This document shows, piece after piece, positions 8,816 to 16,699 of a stretch of 43,640 nt of DNA. The position numbers were made by a program, and so were the translations under genes. The stretch's first letter is position 1; each line of letters starts with the position of its first letter. This DNA is from Marinifilaceae bacterium (GTDB lineage: Bacteria; Bacteroidota; Bacteroidia; Bacteroidales; Marinifilaceae), in NCBI GenBank assembly GCA_016744515.1, contig JADGEF010000005.1, positions 1 to 43,640 of the forward strand. Direction: 5' to 3'. The notes below the pieces were generated by a model. It did no database searches. It was not told the origin of the DNA and saw only the letters and a list, made by a program, of their open reading frames with translations.

Positions 8816-10381
8816 TTAGAAATACATGCCAATTTGAAAATCAATAAAAGTTCTTTTTTCTCCATCAAAGAACTTAGTGTCATCACTAATTGCCTGACTA
8901 ATAGAAGCTATTGTGAATATATTTTGTTCAATCTTAAAAGCTTTTACAGAAAACATCCAACCAATCGACAAACTATATCTTTCACAGTCACTCATTTGAT
9001 AATAATGATCATGTAAATAAAGATCTAAAAATTTAGGATCTAAAACCTTTGAGTTGGAAGGTAAGGACGATGAGTTATCTAAGTTTTTCACATACTGAAA
9101 TCCTAGACCTAATGAGAGTTGATTTTTGCCAATATAGAATACTTTATTATTTTCTAAATTAAAGTTTACGAGAGAATAGTCTGTATTAAAAATGCCTGGA
9201 ATGTTGTTATAAATTTCTTCTTGATATTTATAACTACAATTTGCTTTAATACTAAAATTTAATTTATCCTTATTTTTAAAATTATAATATTCGAATCCTA
9301 AAAGACCTTGATATGAATTCCTTTCAAATTTTAAATTCTTAGCAATAGTGAACCACTGATATAAAGCTCCAACTTTTCTTAATTCCTGTGAATATTCATA
9401 CGTTTCTGATTCTGAGTAGTTCCCTTTTACAGTTAGTTTGTAAATATTATTGTTGTTTTCTTTTTCAAATATGCTTGAGAATGAATATTTGATATTCGAA
9501 AAATCACATGGAGTTGCTACTTGATTTTTACCATCTTCAATTTCTTGTTTCATTGAGCTGAAACTAAATTCACTGATATTTTTAATTTGACCTATACTAT
9601 TTTTGATTTGAAAAGCTCCTTGATATTCCTTTTCTATATAGTTTCTATTAAATCTATCAACCTTAGAAAAATTTAAAAATCCAAAACCTAAGAATTTAAA
9701 TAATGCTTGGTCTTTACTTGCTTCTTCACATTTGTATTCGATATCTTGTTTTGAATATTTATAGATTCCAGATAATCCTATTTGTAAAGTTCCTTTATTC
9801 CATATGATACCAGGATTTATAGACACATTTACTATTTTGTTTAAAGGTCTTGGATCTATTTGCTTTGCTAATGAGCCACAATTAAAATCAACACCAACAC
9901 CATAGTTGAAATTTTTATTGTTAGATCCGATTATACCTTTTAAATGATAGGATTCTCGATCTATTTCACCACCTATAGAATCTCCTAGAAATAATGGACT
10001 AATATTATTAGCATTCCAAAGGGATGTCCACATAGCTTTTTTTTCTGTCCCTTTTTTATACTCGAATAAACCATATAATCTTATTTTTCCTAAAGATGAA
10101 TATCCTGATGTTTTTAATTTAAAACTATTAAGTTCTTTACCTTCTCGGATTTTTTTAAAATTTCCATCTTCATTTTGATAAGCTAATGAAAAGTCTCTCA
10201 AATTTAGATTGGAATTATAACCTATGCTTGAAGGATTAGAAGTTTCTAACCAAGTATTTTTAAGCTCATATAAATGCATTGCATTTAAGTTCTTATTTGT
10301 TAATTTATTATCCTTCTGAGCAAACAATCCAAAAGATAAACCTATTAGTAGCGAACAAGTGAATAATTTTTTAAGAGTCAT
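8816..10381 (-). CDS. Outer-membrane beta-barrel protein, DUF6850-like
   Basis: This 521-residue protein has a signal peptide (about 1-21, ending GLFAQ), no plug domain, and long alternating strands throughout. It ends in an amphipathic strand with a terminal aromatic residue (FIDFQIGMYF), typical of an outer-membrane barrel. Its position directly beside a DUF4876-type lipoprotein and a TonB receptor is the arrangement I know for the DUF6850 family, so I assign it there with moderate confidence. The substrate is unknown. A role as surface accessory or export/import barrel for the same ligand as the TonB receptor is inference. Confidence 0.65.
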   Translation of the reverse strand: MTLKKLFTCSLLIGLSFGLFAQKDNKLTNKNLNAMHLYELKNTWLETSNPSSIGYNSNLNLRDFSLAYQNEDGNFKKIREGKELNSFKLKTSGYSSLGKIRLYGLFEYKKGTEKKAMWTSLWNANNISPLFLGDSIGGEIDRESYHLKGIIGSNNKNFNYGVGVDFNCGSLAKQIDPRPLNKIVNVSINPGIIWNKGTLQIGLSGIYKYSKQDIEYKCEEASKDQALFKFLGFGFLNFSKVDRFNRNYIEKEYQGAFQIKNSIGQIKNISEFSFSSMKQEIEDGKNQVATPCDFSNIKYSFSSIFEKENNNNIYKLTVKGNYSESETYEYSQELRKVGALYQWFTIAKNLKFERNSYQGLLGFEYYNFKNKDKLNFSIKANCSYKYQEEIYNNIPGIFNTDYSLVNFNLENNKVFYIGKNQLSLGLGFQYVKNLDNSSSLPSNSKVLDPKFLDLYLHDHYYQMSDCERYSLSIGWMFSVKAFKIEQNIFTIASISQAISDDTKFFDGEKRTFIDFQIGMYF

Positions 10382-10407
10382 GGAAGATTGTTTTTGATAA
10401 TTAAGAT

Positions 10408-10450
10408 CTAATATTTGGAAGCATTTAATATTAATGCTTCCAAATATTAG
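10408..10450 (-). terminator. Intra-operon hairpin between DUF4876-like and DUF6850-like genes
   Basis: A perfect 18-bp stem (10408-10425 with 10433-10450) closes a 7-nt loop, only 7 bp past the DUF4876-like stop. On the minus strand it is followed by ATCTTAATTATC rather than a solid T-run. It could be a partial terminator or an RNA-stabilising 3' structure that makes the receptor and lipoprotein more abundant than the downstream genes. Confidence 0.6.
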
Positions 10451-10456
10451 TATAAA

Positions 10457-11656
10457 TTAATCTACAACAGTTGGGTGTACACCTGGTGTAGGAGTTTGAT
10501 CTGTTAAAAAATCATTAGAGGAGTTATTTGTATCTTGATAAATTGCATGTCCATCTTTGATTTCAGCAACTTTACGTCTAATACTTTTCCCTGACCAGCT
10601 AGACTCACAAAAAACATATCCTACATCTATAGAGTTCTCAATTCTTTTATTTTTGGCTTCTTCACTTTTAACACAATCTACACCATCAATAATCCATTCA
10701 GGATTAATAATCAAGTAATTTTTAGTTGAAGAACTTCCAGGTTTAGTACTATAGCTAGATTCTTTTTTTGCATACTCAGTTGCACCTTCAGGAATTCTAA
10801 AAATTACAACAGCAGCACCATTAGTTGACATCATCCATTCTGAACCTAAAGTTGTTGTTGTATAAAGAATTTTTAGATTTGCAACAGCTGGAGCATCCGT
10901 ATCTTTATCATTAATATGAATGTATGTCTCAAAATCAGCATTAGACATATCAACAGGAGAATTAGGATTGTTTTCAGCACTTTTATGATTGATTCCATCA
11001 ATAGCGATTACTATACTCTCATAAGGCTGAACAGGATTTTCTTGACCAGAACCTGGGATAATCCAAGTTTGCATTGTACATGGTAGTCCAACAGTGTAAG
11101 ATCCGTCAGTAATCCAATTTGAAGGGGCTTTCGATGAAAAACCTTCAACGTCAGAGAAACATAATCCATCAGCATATAAGACTTTATCTGAATTATTGTA
11201 AATTTCAATAAATCCATCAGCATAGTAACCTTTATTTTCAGGTGTTCTACATCCTGTATAATAAAGCTCTTTAAGAATAAATCCTGTTTTCCCAACAAGA
11301 GTCATATCTATTGTTATTGAAACAACATTTTCACCTACAATATTAATATTCATTTTACTACCACTATATATAAAGTCATTACCCGAACTTTGTACAATAT
11401 GATTTGTAGCTGTAATATTGTATTCACCTGACTCAATAGTAAATTTTAAAGATCCATCTTCTTGAGCAACACCTACAAATTCTTTAGCGTTGTGAGAATT
11501 CACAAAATTGAGTAAAAAATCTTTTGTTGGAACATCTTCAACACCTTCAGGATATTGAAAAAACACACTAACATCAATTAATTTGTTATCATCGTCATCA
11601 TCGCTACAACTAAATAGAGCAATTGAAATAAAAAGAAAAAAGATAATTTTTTTCAT
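10457..11656 (-). CDS. DUF4876-type surface lipoprotein
   Basis: This 399-residue protein has a lipoprotein signal with Cys17 (ALFSC), followed by an acidic run of Ser and Asp that commonly marks surface-exposed lipoproteins in Bacteroidota. An N-terminal Ig/CNA-B-like segment (about 27-125) precedes a domain with the lamin-tail-like start FIEIYNNSDKVLYADGL (about 148-165). The overall pattern matches DUF4876, known next to TonB receptors. It lies 11 bp after the TonB receptor. It likely sits on the cell surface and captures or hands over the receptor's ligand; the ligand is not deducible from sequence. Confidence 0.75.
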   Translation of the reverse strand: MKKIIFFLFISIALFSCSDDDDDNKLIDVSVFFQYPEGVEDVPTKDFLLNFVNSHNAKEFVGVAQEDGSLKFTIESGEYNITATNHIVQSSGNDFIYSGSKMNINIVGENVVSITIDMTLVGKTGFILKELYYTGCRTPENKGYYADGFIEIYNNSDKVLYADGLCFSDVEGFSSKAPSNWITDGSYTVGLPCTMQTWIIPGSGQENPVQPYESIVIAIDGINHKSAENNPNSPVDMSNADFETYIHINDKDTDAPAVANLKILYTTTTLGSEWMMSTNGAAVVIFRIPEGATEYAKKESSYSTKPGSSSTKNYLIINPEWIIDGVDCVKSEEAKNKRIENSIDVGYVFCESSWSGKSIRRKVAEIKDGHAIYQDTNNSSNDFLTDQTPTPGVHPTVVD

Positions 11657-11667
11657 AGGTCTAATTT

Positions 11668-14481
11668 TTATAATTTAAATGAAACTTCTGCACCGAAGTA
11701 TATCGGCTGATTTTTCCAAACGTAAGATCCTGAGATATCAGATAAAATTTTGGGTCTATGATTGAATATGTTATTTACAAAAAATGATAAGTCAACAGCA
11801 TCTGAAACTTCCTTTGATAATTTAAGATTGAATTGAAATATTTCAGGCTCGTTTTCTTGAATAAAACTTCTGCGTTTTACATTCTTTATCAAAGCTGCAT
11901 GCTGTGGGGATTGGGCATGTTCAGGTAAAAAGTCATGTGTATTTCCTGACATGTCTATAAATTTTATCGGATCAAGATATTTATTGGAATTCTCATCATT
12001 GAAAACTCGATTACCATAGATCTTGTTTCCATCATCATCTGTTATATAAACTTTATCCCATTTGCTTTGAGACTTATTATCCCAAATAGTTTGCATTGTT
12101 GCTGATATGATCATCCCAATTTTTGGAAAATGTGATATGATTCGAAGATTAGTGCTTAATCTCTCTTTTATCATTTTTTCACCGTGAGGATATATTGCTA
12201 CAAAAGGGTATTTTTTTCCATCATATAATTGAGAAGGTCTTTCTGTTCTATTAGAATTGGATTTTCTAGATGTTTGCATCCAAGATCCATCTATTACAAC
12301 ACTCGTTTTTAATGTTTTTATTTGTCCAAAATCGATATTAAATTCTAACCCTTTTTTCGTAATATTTCCAGTATTTAAGACATGTTTATAATAAGTCATA
12401 TCCTTTTCCATATGGTATCCTAACGCTTCTCCATTTACAGTTACATTATTCATATGGTATTCAGGTTTAAGACCTTCTGGAATTTGGTTATAAACTCTAT
12501 AATCAAAAGCCTTATAAATATTAATAAATTCATAACCATTAGATCCTTTTTCGTAATAACCTGTAAGAGAAACGTTTACTCCTTCAATATTAATATCTAA
12601 ACCTAACTCTCGTTTTATATTTTTGGAAGCCTTAATATGATTACCGTTATTTTGAATAACATTAGTAGTAGTTACAACCATTCGATTATCAGCATTCTCA
12701 GAATAATAATTTAAGCTGATTTTATCCATGTATGAAGGATCAGGATATAAATGCATTAATGTTGGAGATTTTACATTTATTCCGTATCCACCACGTAATT
12801 TCAGACTTCTTAATATTTTGGAATCATTATTTATGATCGTGTATTTGAGATTAACACGAGGCTCGTAATAAAATCCTACTTCTGAATCGAATAAGCCATC
12901 AGGTTGAAAATTATTAATTCTTAATCCAGCTTGAGTTTCTAATTTTGTTTTACCAATTGGTAATGTGAATTTATCTTCTAAGAATAGAGCATATTTTTTA
13001 GAAGCAGGAATGTCTGAAAACTTTCTAGTTCGAGTATTCGAAAAAGGAGGTCTATTCTCATCAAATATACGTCCCACACCTTTGTTTATATTATATCGAT
13101 ACTCCGCTCCAATTAATATTTTATTAATAACCTTACCATATGTTCCTGCAATTGTAGCTGAGACTTGACCATATAGATTAATAGGTTTACCTTTAATCGT
13201 AAGTTCACTTAAATATTCTGAAGGTAAATAAGTAGCCAAAAATTCACCGCTTTCTCTTGATGTTGATAGTGAAGTTGGACCATTGTTTGAAATCCATCTT
13301 TTCTCGTAGTTTTTCTGATTCTTTTGATCTATAGAAAAAGTATATTTAATATTGGTAAGCCAAGGTTTATTTAATGACCAACGACCATTAGTATTAATTC
13401 TATAACCTATGTCCTTCGAGCTATAATCCTCTTCTTTGCCTATCTCAGGATCAGTCTCATTTGCATCTTCAGTTCTAAACATTGTTACCTTAGTTGTAGT
13501 TCTTAAAGGACTACACCTTTTAAAAAATCGATTTGAATAGGTAATAGTTCCTGTTAATCTATCAAATCCTGAATATCTAGTACGAATATCATCATATGAA
13601 CTTGTATAATCTAAATCTACATTTACTGAACCTAAATTATCTTTTAGTTTAAATCCTTTTCCTAAAGAAAAGGACTTAATATTAGGATCAGCTTTCAATT
13701 TAACATGTAACGGAGATTTCCCTGCTCTAGTTTTTATAATTACAGCACCCGAAGTAAGATCTCCATATTCTACTCCAGCAATACCAGTAATAACTTCAAC
13801 CGATTCTATATTATCTGTAGGAATTTGTCTTAAATCAACTCCTCCTCCTACAACAGATGATCCTTTAGAAGTAGCCCCCATACAAGTACTACCACATTGT
13901 AAATTTGCATCATTAGACATAGGTGCACCATTCATTATAATAGCAGTACCTAAGGATGAATTTTTATTATACCCTATTTCTCTTATTGAGATAGCATCGG
14001 CATTTTTCATACCTGGATTCATAGATACTTGCCCAGGTAACAACTGCATTATATCCTTTACACTAGCTGCTTGAATGTGATTAAGTGCTGCTTTCTCTAT
14101 TTTTGATGATGATCCTAAACCTAAATTTTGTTTGGCAGTTACCACAACTTCTTTAATTGATAAAGAAATAGGATCTAATAATATTCTTACAATTTTATTT
14201 GTAGAATCTATTTTTATTGATTTACGATATTCTCCATACCCTAGACTAGATGCATATATAGTGTAAGTACCAGATTTCATATTTTTAAAACAAAAATTTC
14301 CTTTTTTACATGAAGTAGACCATTGGTTAAGTTCTAAAATAGATATAGCAACAAACTCTAAAGGTTTTTTAGATTCAGAATCTATAATAGTTCCTCTTAA
14401 ACAATTCTGGCATTTTTGAGCACTTAAATTAAAGACACTAACAAGTATCAAAAATGTAGATATAAAAAATATTTTTCTCAT
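11668..14481 (-). CDS. TonB-dependent outer-membrane receptor of the sigma-controlled metal island
   Basis: This 937-residue protein has a signal peptide (about 1-21), a carboxypeptidase-regulatory-like domain (about 26-110), a plug (about 120-255, with SVEVITGIAGVEYGDLTSGAVIIKT split by the usual turn) and a barrel ending FGAEVSFKL. The N-terminus is rich in paired cysteines: CQNC at 23-26 directly after the signal peptide, Cys in STSCKKGNFCF, and CGSTC in the plug loop. It should import a ligand across the outer membrane. It follows the anti-sigma gene by 14 bp, so it belongs to the same transcript as the sigma factor and its sensors and is likely the main target of that regulation. A metal or metallophore cargo is inferred from the regulators and the cysteines. 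Confidence 0.9.
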   Translation of the reverse strand: MRKIFFISTFLILVSVFNLSAQKCQNCLRGTIIDSESKKPLEFVAISILELNQWSTSCKKGNFCFKNMKSGTYTIYASSLGYGEYRKSIKIDSTNKIVRILLDPISLSIKEVVVTAKQNLGLGSSSKIEKAALNHIQAASVKDIMQLLPGQVSMNPGMKNADAISIREIGYNKNSSLGTAIIMNGAPMSNDANLQCGSTCMGATSKGSSVVGGGVDLRQIPTDNIESVEVITGIAGVEYGDLTSGAVIIKTRAGKSPLHVKLKADPNIKSFSLGKGFKLKDNLGSVNVDLDYTSSYDDIRTRYSGFDRLTGTITYSNRFFKRCSPLRTTTKVTMFRTEDANETDPEIGKEEDYSSKDIGYRINTNGRWSLNKPWLTNIKYTFSIDQKNQKNYEKRWISNNGPTSLSTSRESGEFLATYLPSEYLSELTIKGKPINLYGQVSATIAGTYGKVINKILIGAEYRYNINKGVGRIFDENRPPFSNTRTRKFSDIPASKKYALFLEDKFTLPIGKTKLETQAGLRINNFQPDGLFDSEVGFYYEPRVNLKYTIINNDSKILRSLKLRGGYGINVKSPTLMHLYPDPSYMDKISLNYYSENADNRMVVTTTNVIQNNGNHIKASKNIKRELGLDINIEGVNVSLTGYYEKGSNGYEFINIYKAFDYRVYNQIPEGLKPEYHMNNVTVNGEALGYHMEKDMTYYKHVLNTGNITKKGLEFNIDFGQIKTLKTSVVIDGSWMQTSRKSNSNRTERPSQLYDGKKYPFVAIYPHGEKMIKERLSTNLRIISHFPKIGMIISATMQTIWDNKSQSKWDKVYITDDDGNKIYGNRVFNDENSNKYLDPIKFIDMSGNTHDFLPEHAQSPQHAALIKNVKRRSFIQENEPEIFQFNLKLSKEVSDAVDLSFFVNNIFNHRPKILSDISGSYVWKNQPIYFGAEVSFKL

Positions 14482-14495
14482 GATTAGATATTCAG

Positions 14496-14921
14496 TTAAT
14501 TATAATTACTTGTGCAATCGTTATTTACAAAGAAATGATTTGAAATATTATCTAAATAACAATCGTAGTGAAGACAATCTTCTATTTTGTTTTGATCATT
14601 AGATTCATCAAGAAGTCGAGTAATATGATTCCCCAGATTAAATCCTAAAGTGACACCAATTAATAAACTGGCTGCAATCTTCATCACATTCATACGTATT
14701 ATAAAATTCTTAGGCTTATTTAGCCTATCTGTTATTTTTGCTAGAAATATTTCGTCAGAATCTTTTTGTACATAAACATCTTTTTGGTTGTACACTAATT
14801 GCATTTGCGTGTACACTCTGTTGCAATGTGAACAGTCATTTAAATGTTTTAAAATATATTTTGGTAACGCCTTATCGTCATATGTAGATATGATGTTGAC
14901 TATTGTTTTACAATTTTTCAT
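14496..14921 (-). CDS. Zinc-finger anti-sigma factor
   Basis: I choose the ATG at 14921 (protein starting MKNCKTIVN, 141 residues) because the longer frame would overlap the preceding gene and adds nothing domain-like. The motif HLNDCSHC fits the HxxxCxxC zinc-binding signature of ZAS-type anti-sigma factors, with a conserved Cys near the N-terminus. A single membrane helix follows (KIAASLLIGVTLGFNLG) and then a short periplasmic tail with several Cys and His residues (DCLHYDCYLD). It should hold the sigma factor inactive at the inner membrane until a periplasmic signal arrives. The Cys/His-rich tail may itself sense metal. It sits 40 bp after the sensor gene and 14 bp before the receptor. 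Confidence 0.75.
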   Translation of the reverse strand: MKNCKTIVNIISTYDDKALPKYILKHLNDCSHCNRVYTQMQLVYNQKDVYVQKDSDEIFLAKITDRLNKPKNFIIRMNVMKIAASLLIGVTLGFNLGNHITRLLDESNDQNKIEDCLHYDCYLDNISNHFFVNNDCTSNYN

Positions 14922-14961
14922 TTTATTTTTATTAGACAAACATTCATTTAAAATCTTGCAT

Positions 14962-15462
14962 CTATTTTCGATTTTCACACTTTTCGATACAATATTTACA
15001 TTGATTATCAATACCAATCAGCTCTTTCAATATTTCATTCATTTTATTTTTCTGGTCTGAAGTACAAACCTTTTTTATATTTAATAAATGTTTAACAGAC
15101 TGCTTATTTAAAGCTTGATAAAAATGAGTTGTTTTTTTTATTATAATATTAAGACTATCAGAAGAAGGATTTTCACGTATGATTTGATTATACAGTAGAT
15201 GTTTTTGCTGGCATATTAATTTTAATATGATCTGTTTTTTCCTAAAATTCTCTTTATCTAAACTGTTTATGGAGTTATATTGATCTTCTGTGAACTTCAA
15301 TTCTTTTTTTAAGAAGTCATTAGAATTAGATTTCATTCGAGAATCTAATTTTGTTTCAGAAGCAACCAAATACCATGAAAATGCTACAATAAAACATACA
15401 TTTATTGTTAATAAAACAATATTCACCCAACTTATATTTACTGATTTGACTATATTACCCAT
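14962..15462 (-). CDS. Periplasmic metal sensor of the CnrR/ZraP/CpxP type, membrane anchored
   Basis: This 166-residue protein has one N-terminal membrane helix (about 13-33) and an all-helical periplasmic part. The segment FLKKELKFTEDQYNSI followed by a long charged helix and a later CTSDQKNKMNEIL repeats the two ELxLTxEQ-like hairpins of heavy-metal resistance sensors. The C-terminus is CKYCIEKC, a cysteine cluster. In Cupriavidus CnrYXH, a sensor of this class controls the ECF sigma factor through an anti-sigma protein. Here the gene lies between the sigma factor (2-bp gap) and the zinc-finger anti-sigma, so the same logic is likely. Sensor function is inferred from fold pattern and context. 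Confidence 0.7.
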   Translation of the reverse strand: MGNIVKSVNISWVNIVLLTINVCFIVAFSWYLVASETKLDSRMKSNSNDFLKKELKFTEDQYNSINSLDKENFRKKQIILKLICQQKHLLYNQIIRENPSSDSLNIIIKKTTHFYQALNKQSVKHLLNIKKVCTSDQKNKMNEILKELIGIDNQCKYCIEKCENRK

Positions 15463-15464
15463 TA

Positions 15465-16010
15465 TTAGATATTTATATTGTTTAATTCATTATCAATGAT
15501 TATTTTTTTTAAATTCGTTTTAGCTCTAAAAATTAAAGATTCAATGGCCGACACTGATAGTCCCATTATTTCTGAAATTTCTTTATGTGGTATACCATTA
15601 CATTTATGTAATACCAAAGCTGTTTTCTGTTTATTAGGTAATTGTGATAATCCTTTTCTTAAAAGCAATACCCTCGAGTGTTCTTCAGTATCAATTTCAA
15701 CATCTAGCTTTAAAGTCTCACCATAAGCCTCTATCATTTTAGATTCCCTCTTCTTTTTCTGTATAAAATTTAATGACTTGTTTATACAAATTCTATAAAT
15801 CCAAGTTGAAAATGATGACTGTTTTCTAAATTTTTTGATTGATACAAATATTTCAATAAATACCTCTTGAGCTAAATATTCAGCATCCGAATTGCTACGA
15901 ACAAAATTGTAGCAAGTATGAGACACCATCTTACGATAACGTCTAACCAACTCTTTAAAAGCATCTTGATTTTTATCTAATATTTGATTTATTAATTCAC
16001 TATCAACCAT
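15465..16010 (-). CDS. ECF-type RNA polymerase sigma factor
   Basis: This 181-residue protein has a sigma region 2 (about 14-85, with DAEYLAQEVFIEIFVSI and FSTWIYRICIN) and a region 4 helix-turn-helix (about 115-170, with LPNKQKTALVLHK and HKEISEIMGLSVSAIESLI). This is the standard compact ECF layout. It is the first gene of the operon that continues into the sensor, anti-sigma and TonB receptor genes. I did not find a TAnnTTTG promoter in the 90 bp upstream, which is compatible with autoregulation from its own type of promoter, but I cannot define that site. Confidence 0.93.
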   Translation of the reverse strand: MVDSELINQILDKNQDAFKELVRRYRKMVSHTCYNFVRSNSDAEYLAQEVFIEIFVSIKKFRKQSSFSTWIYRICINKSLNFIQKKKRESKMIEAYGETLKLDVEIDTEEHSRVLLLRKGLSQLPNKQKTALVLHKCNGIPHKEISEIMGLSVSAIESLIFRAKTNLKKIIIDNELNNINI

Positions 16011-16699
16011 TCAGTCATATTAAATAATTCTGATATACATCTATTAGACACTTTGGAATGTAAAATCTTGTGGTACTATTGATATAAAATGAAAATATAT
16101 CATAATCATCTAAAGGATAACACTTTACTATATTCGCAAAGACTTGTTACATATAAATAGTATGTCGATAAATATTGGGAAAGTATGGAAACTAATATGA
16201 TGTAAGTAAAAAGCTGAAGATATAATTAATAAGCAAGCCCAGAGTAAGCTCACGAGGTATTTAATAGCATCTCACTTTCGTGAGATAAGCCTCTCTCACA
16301 TTAGGAAAATACGCTTTTATAGAAACATTCTTTGAATCTTTCCTTTTATTTCTTCATGCAACTTTTGGTAACTATTCAGTATGCTAATAGTTACGAAAGA
16401 AGTATATTCATAAATATGGAAATCTCAAAAGGTTTAATGGCTAAATCCGACAGACTGCTAGAGCATATCAAAATAAAATTTAGCCTATAATCCTTCCTTT
16501 CAAAAAAATACGATAATAAATTACTCTTCTCTAGAGTTATATATATTGATTATTATCAGGTGAATAAATCGAAACAAAACATTTATACTGCTGATTATCA
16601 AATAAATAATCATCACTTCTGAATACATCTGCCCTGCTTGAAAATAGTTTTTTTGCTCATCATTTTCAGCTATCTTTAAACTGATCCTAAAATCAACCT
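16011..16699. other. 689-bp intergenic region between divergent sigma operon and glycosidase
   Basis: This gap must hold the promoters of both divergent units. I see a small perfect hairpin (7-bp stem ATCTCAC, loop TTTC, at 16269-16286) and otherwise AT-rich sequence with stops in all frames. No recognisable protein relic, RNA gene or house-keeping promoter match was found. Confidence 0.5.

Noticed and set aside
11011-11298. Minus-strand ORF of 95 codons
   Set aside because: It lies wholly within the DUF4876-like lipoprotein gene in another frame.
14496-15017. Longer version of the anti-sigma gene starting at 15017
   Set aside because: It would overlap the sensor gene, and the extra 32 residues look like a translated neighbour and linker; the internal ATG at 14921 gives normal spacing.
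16269-16286. Small hairpin in the 689-bp gap as a possible regulatory RNA
   Set aside because: Only a 7-bp stem is present, with no terminator or promoter around it; not enough for an RNA gene.
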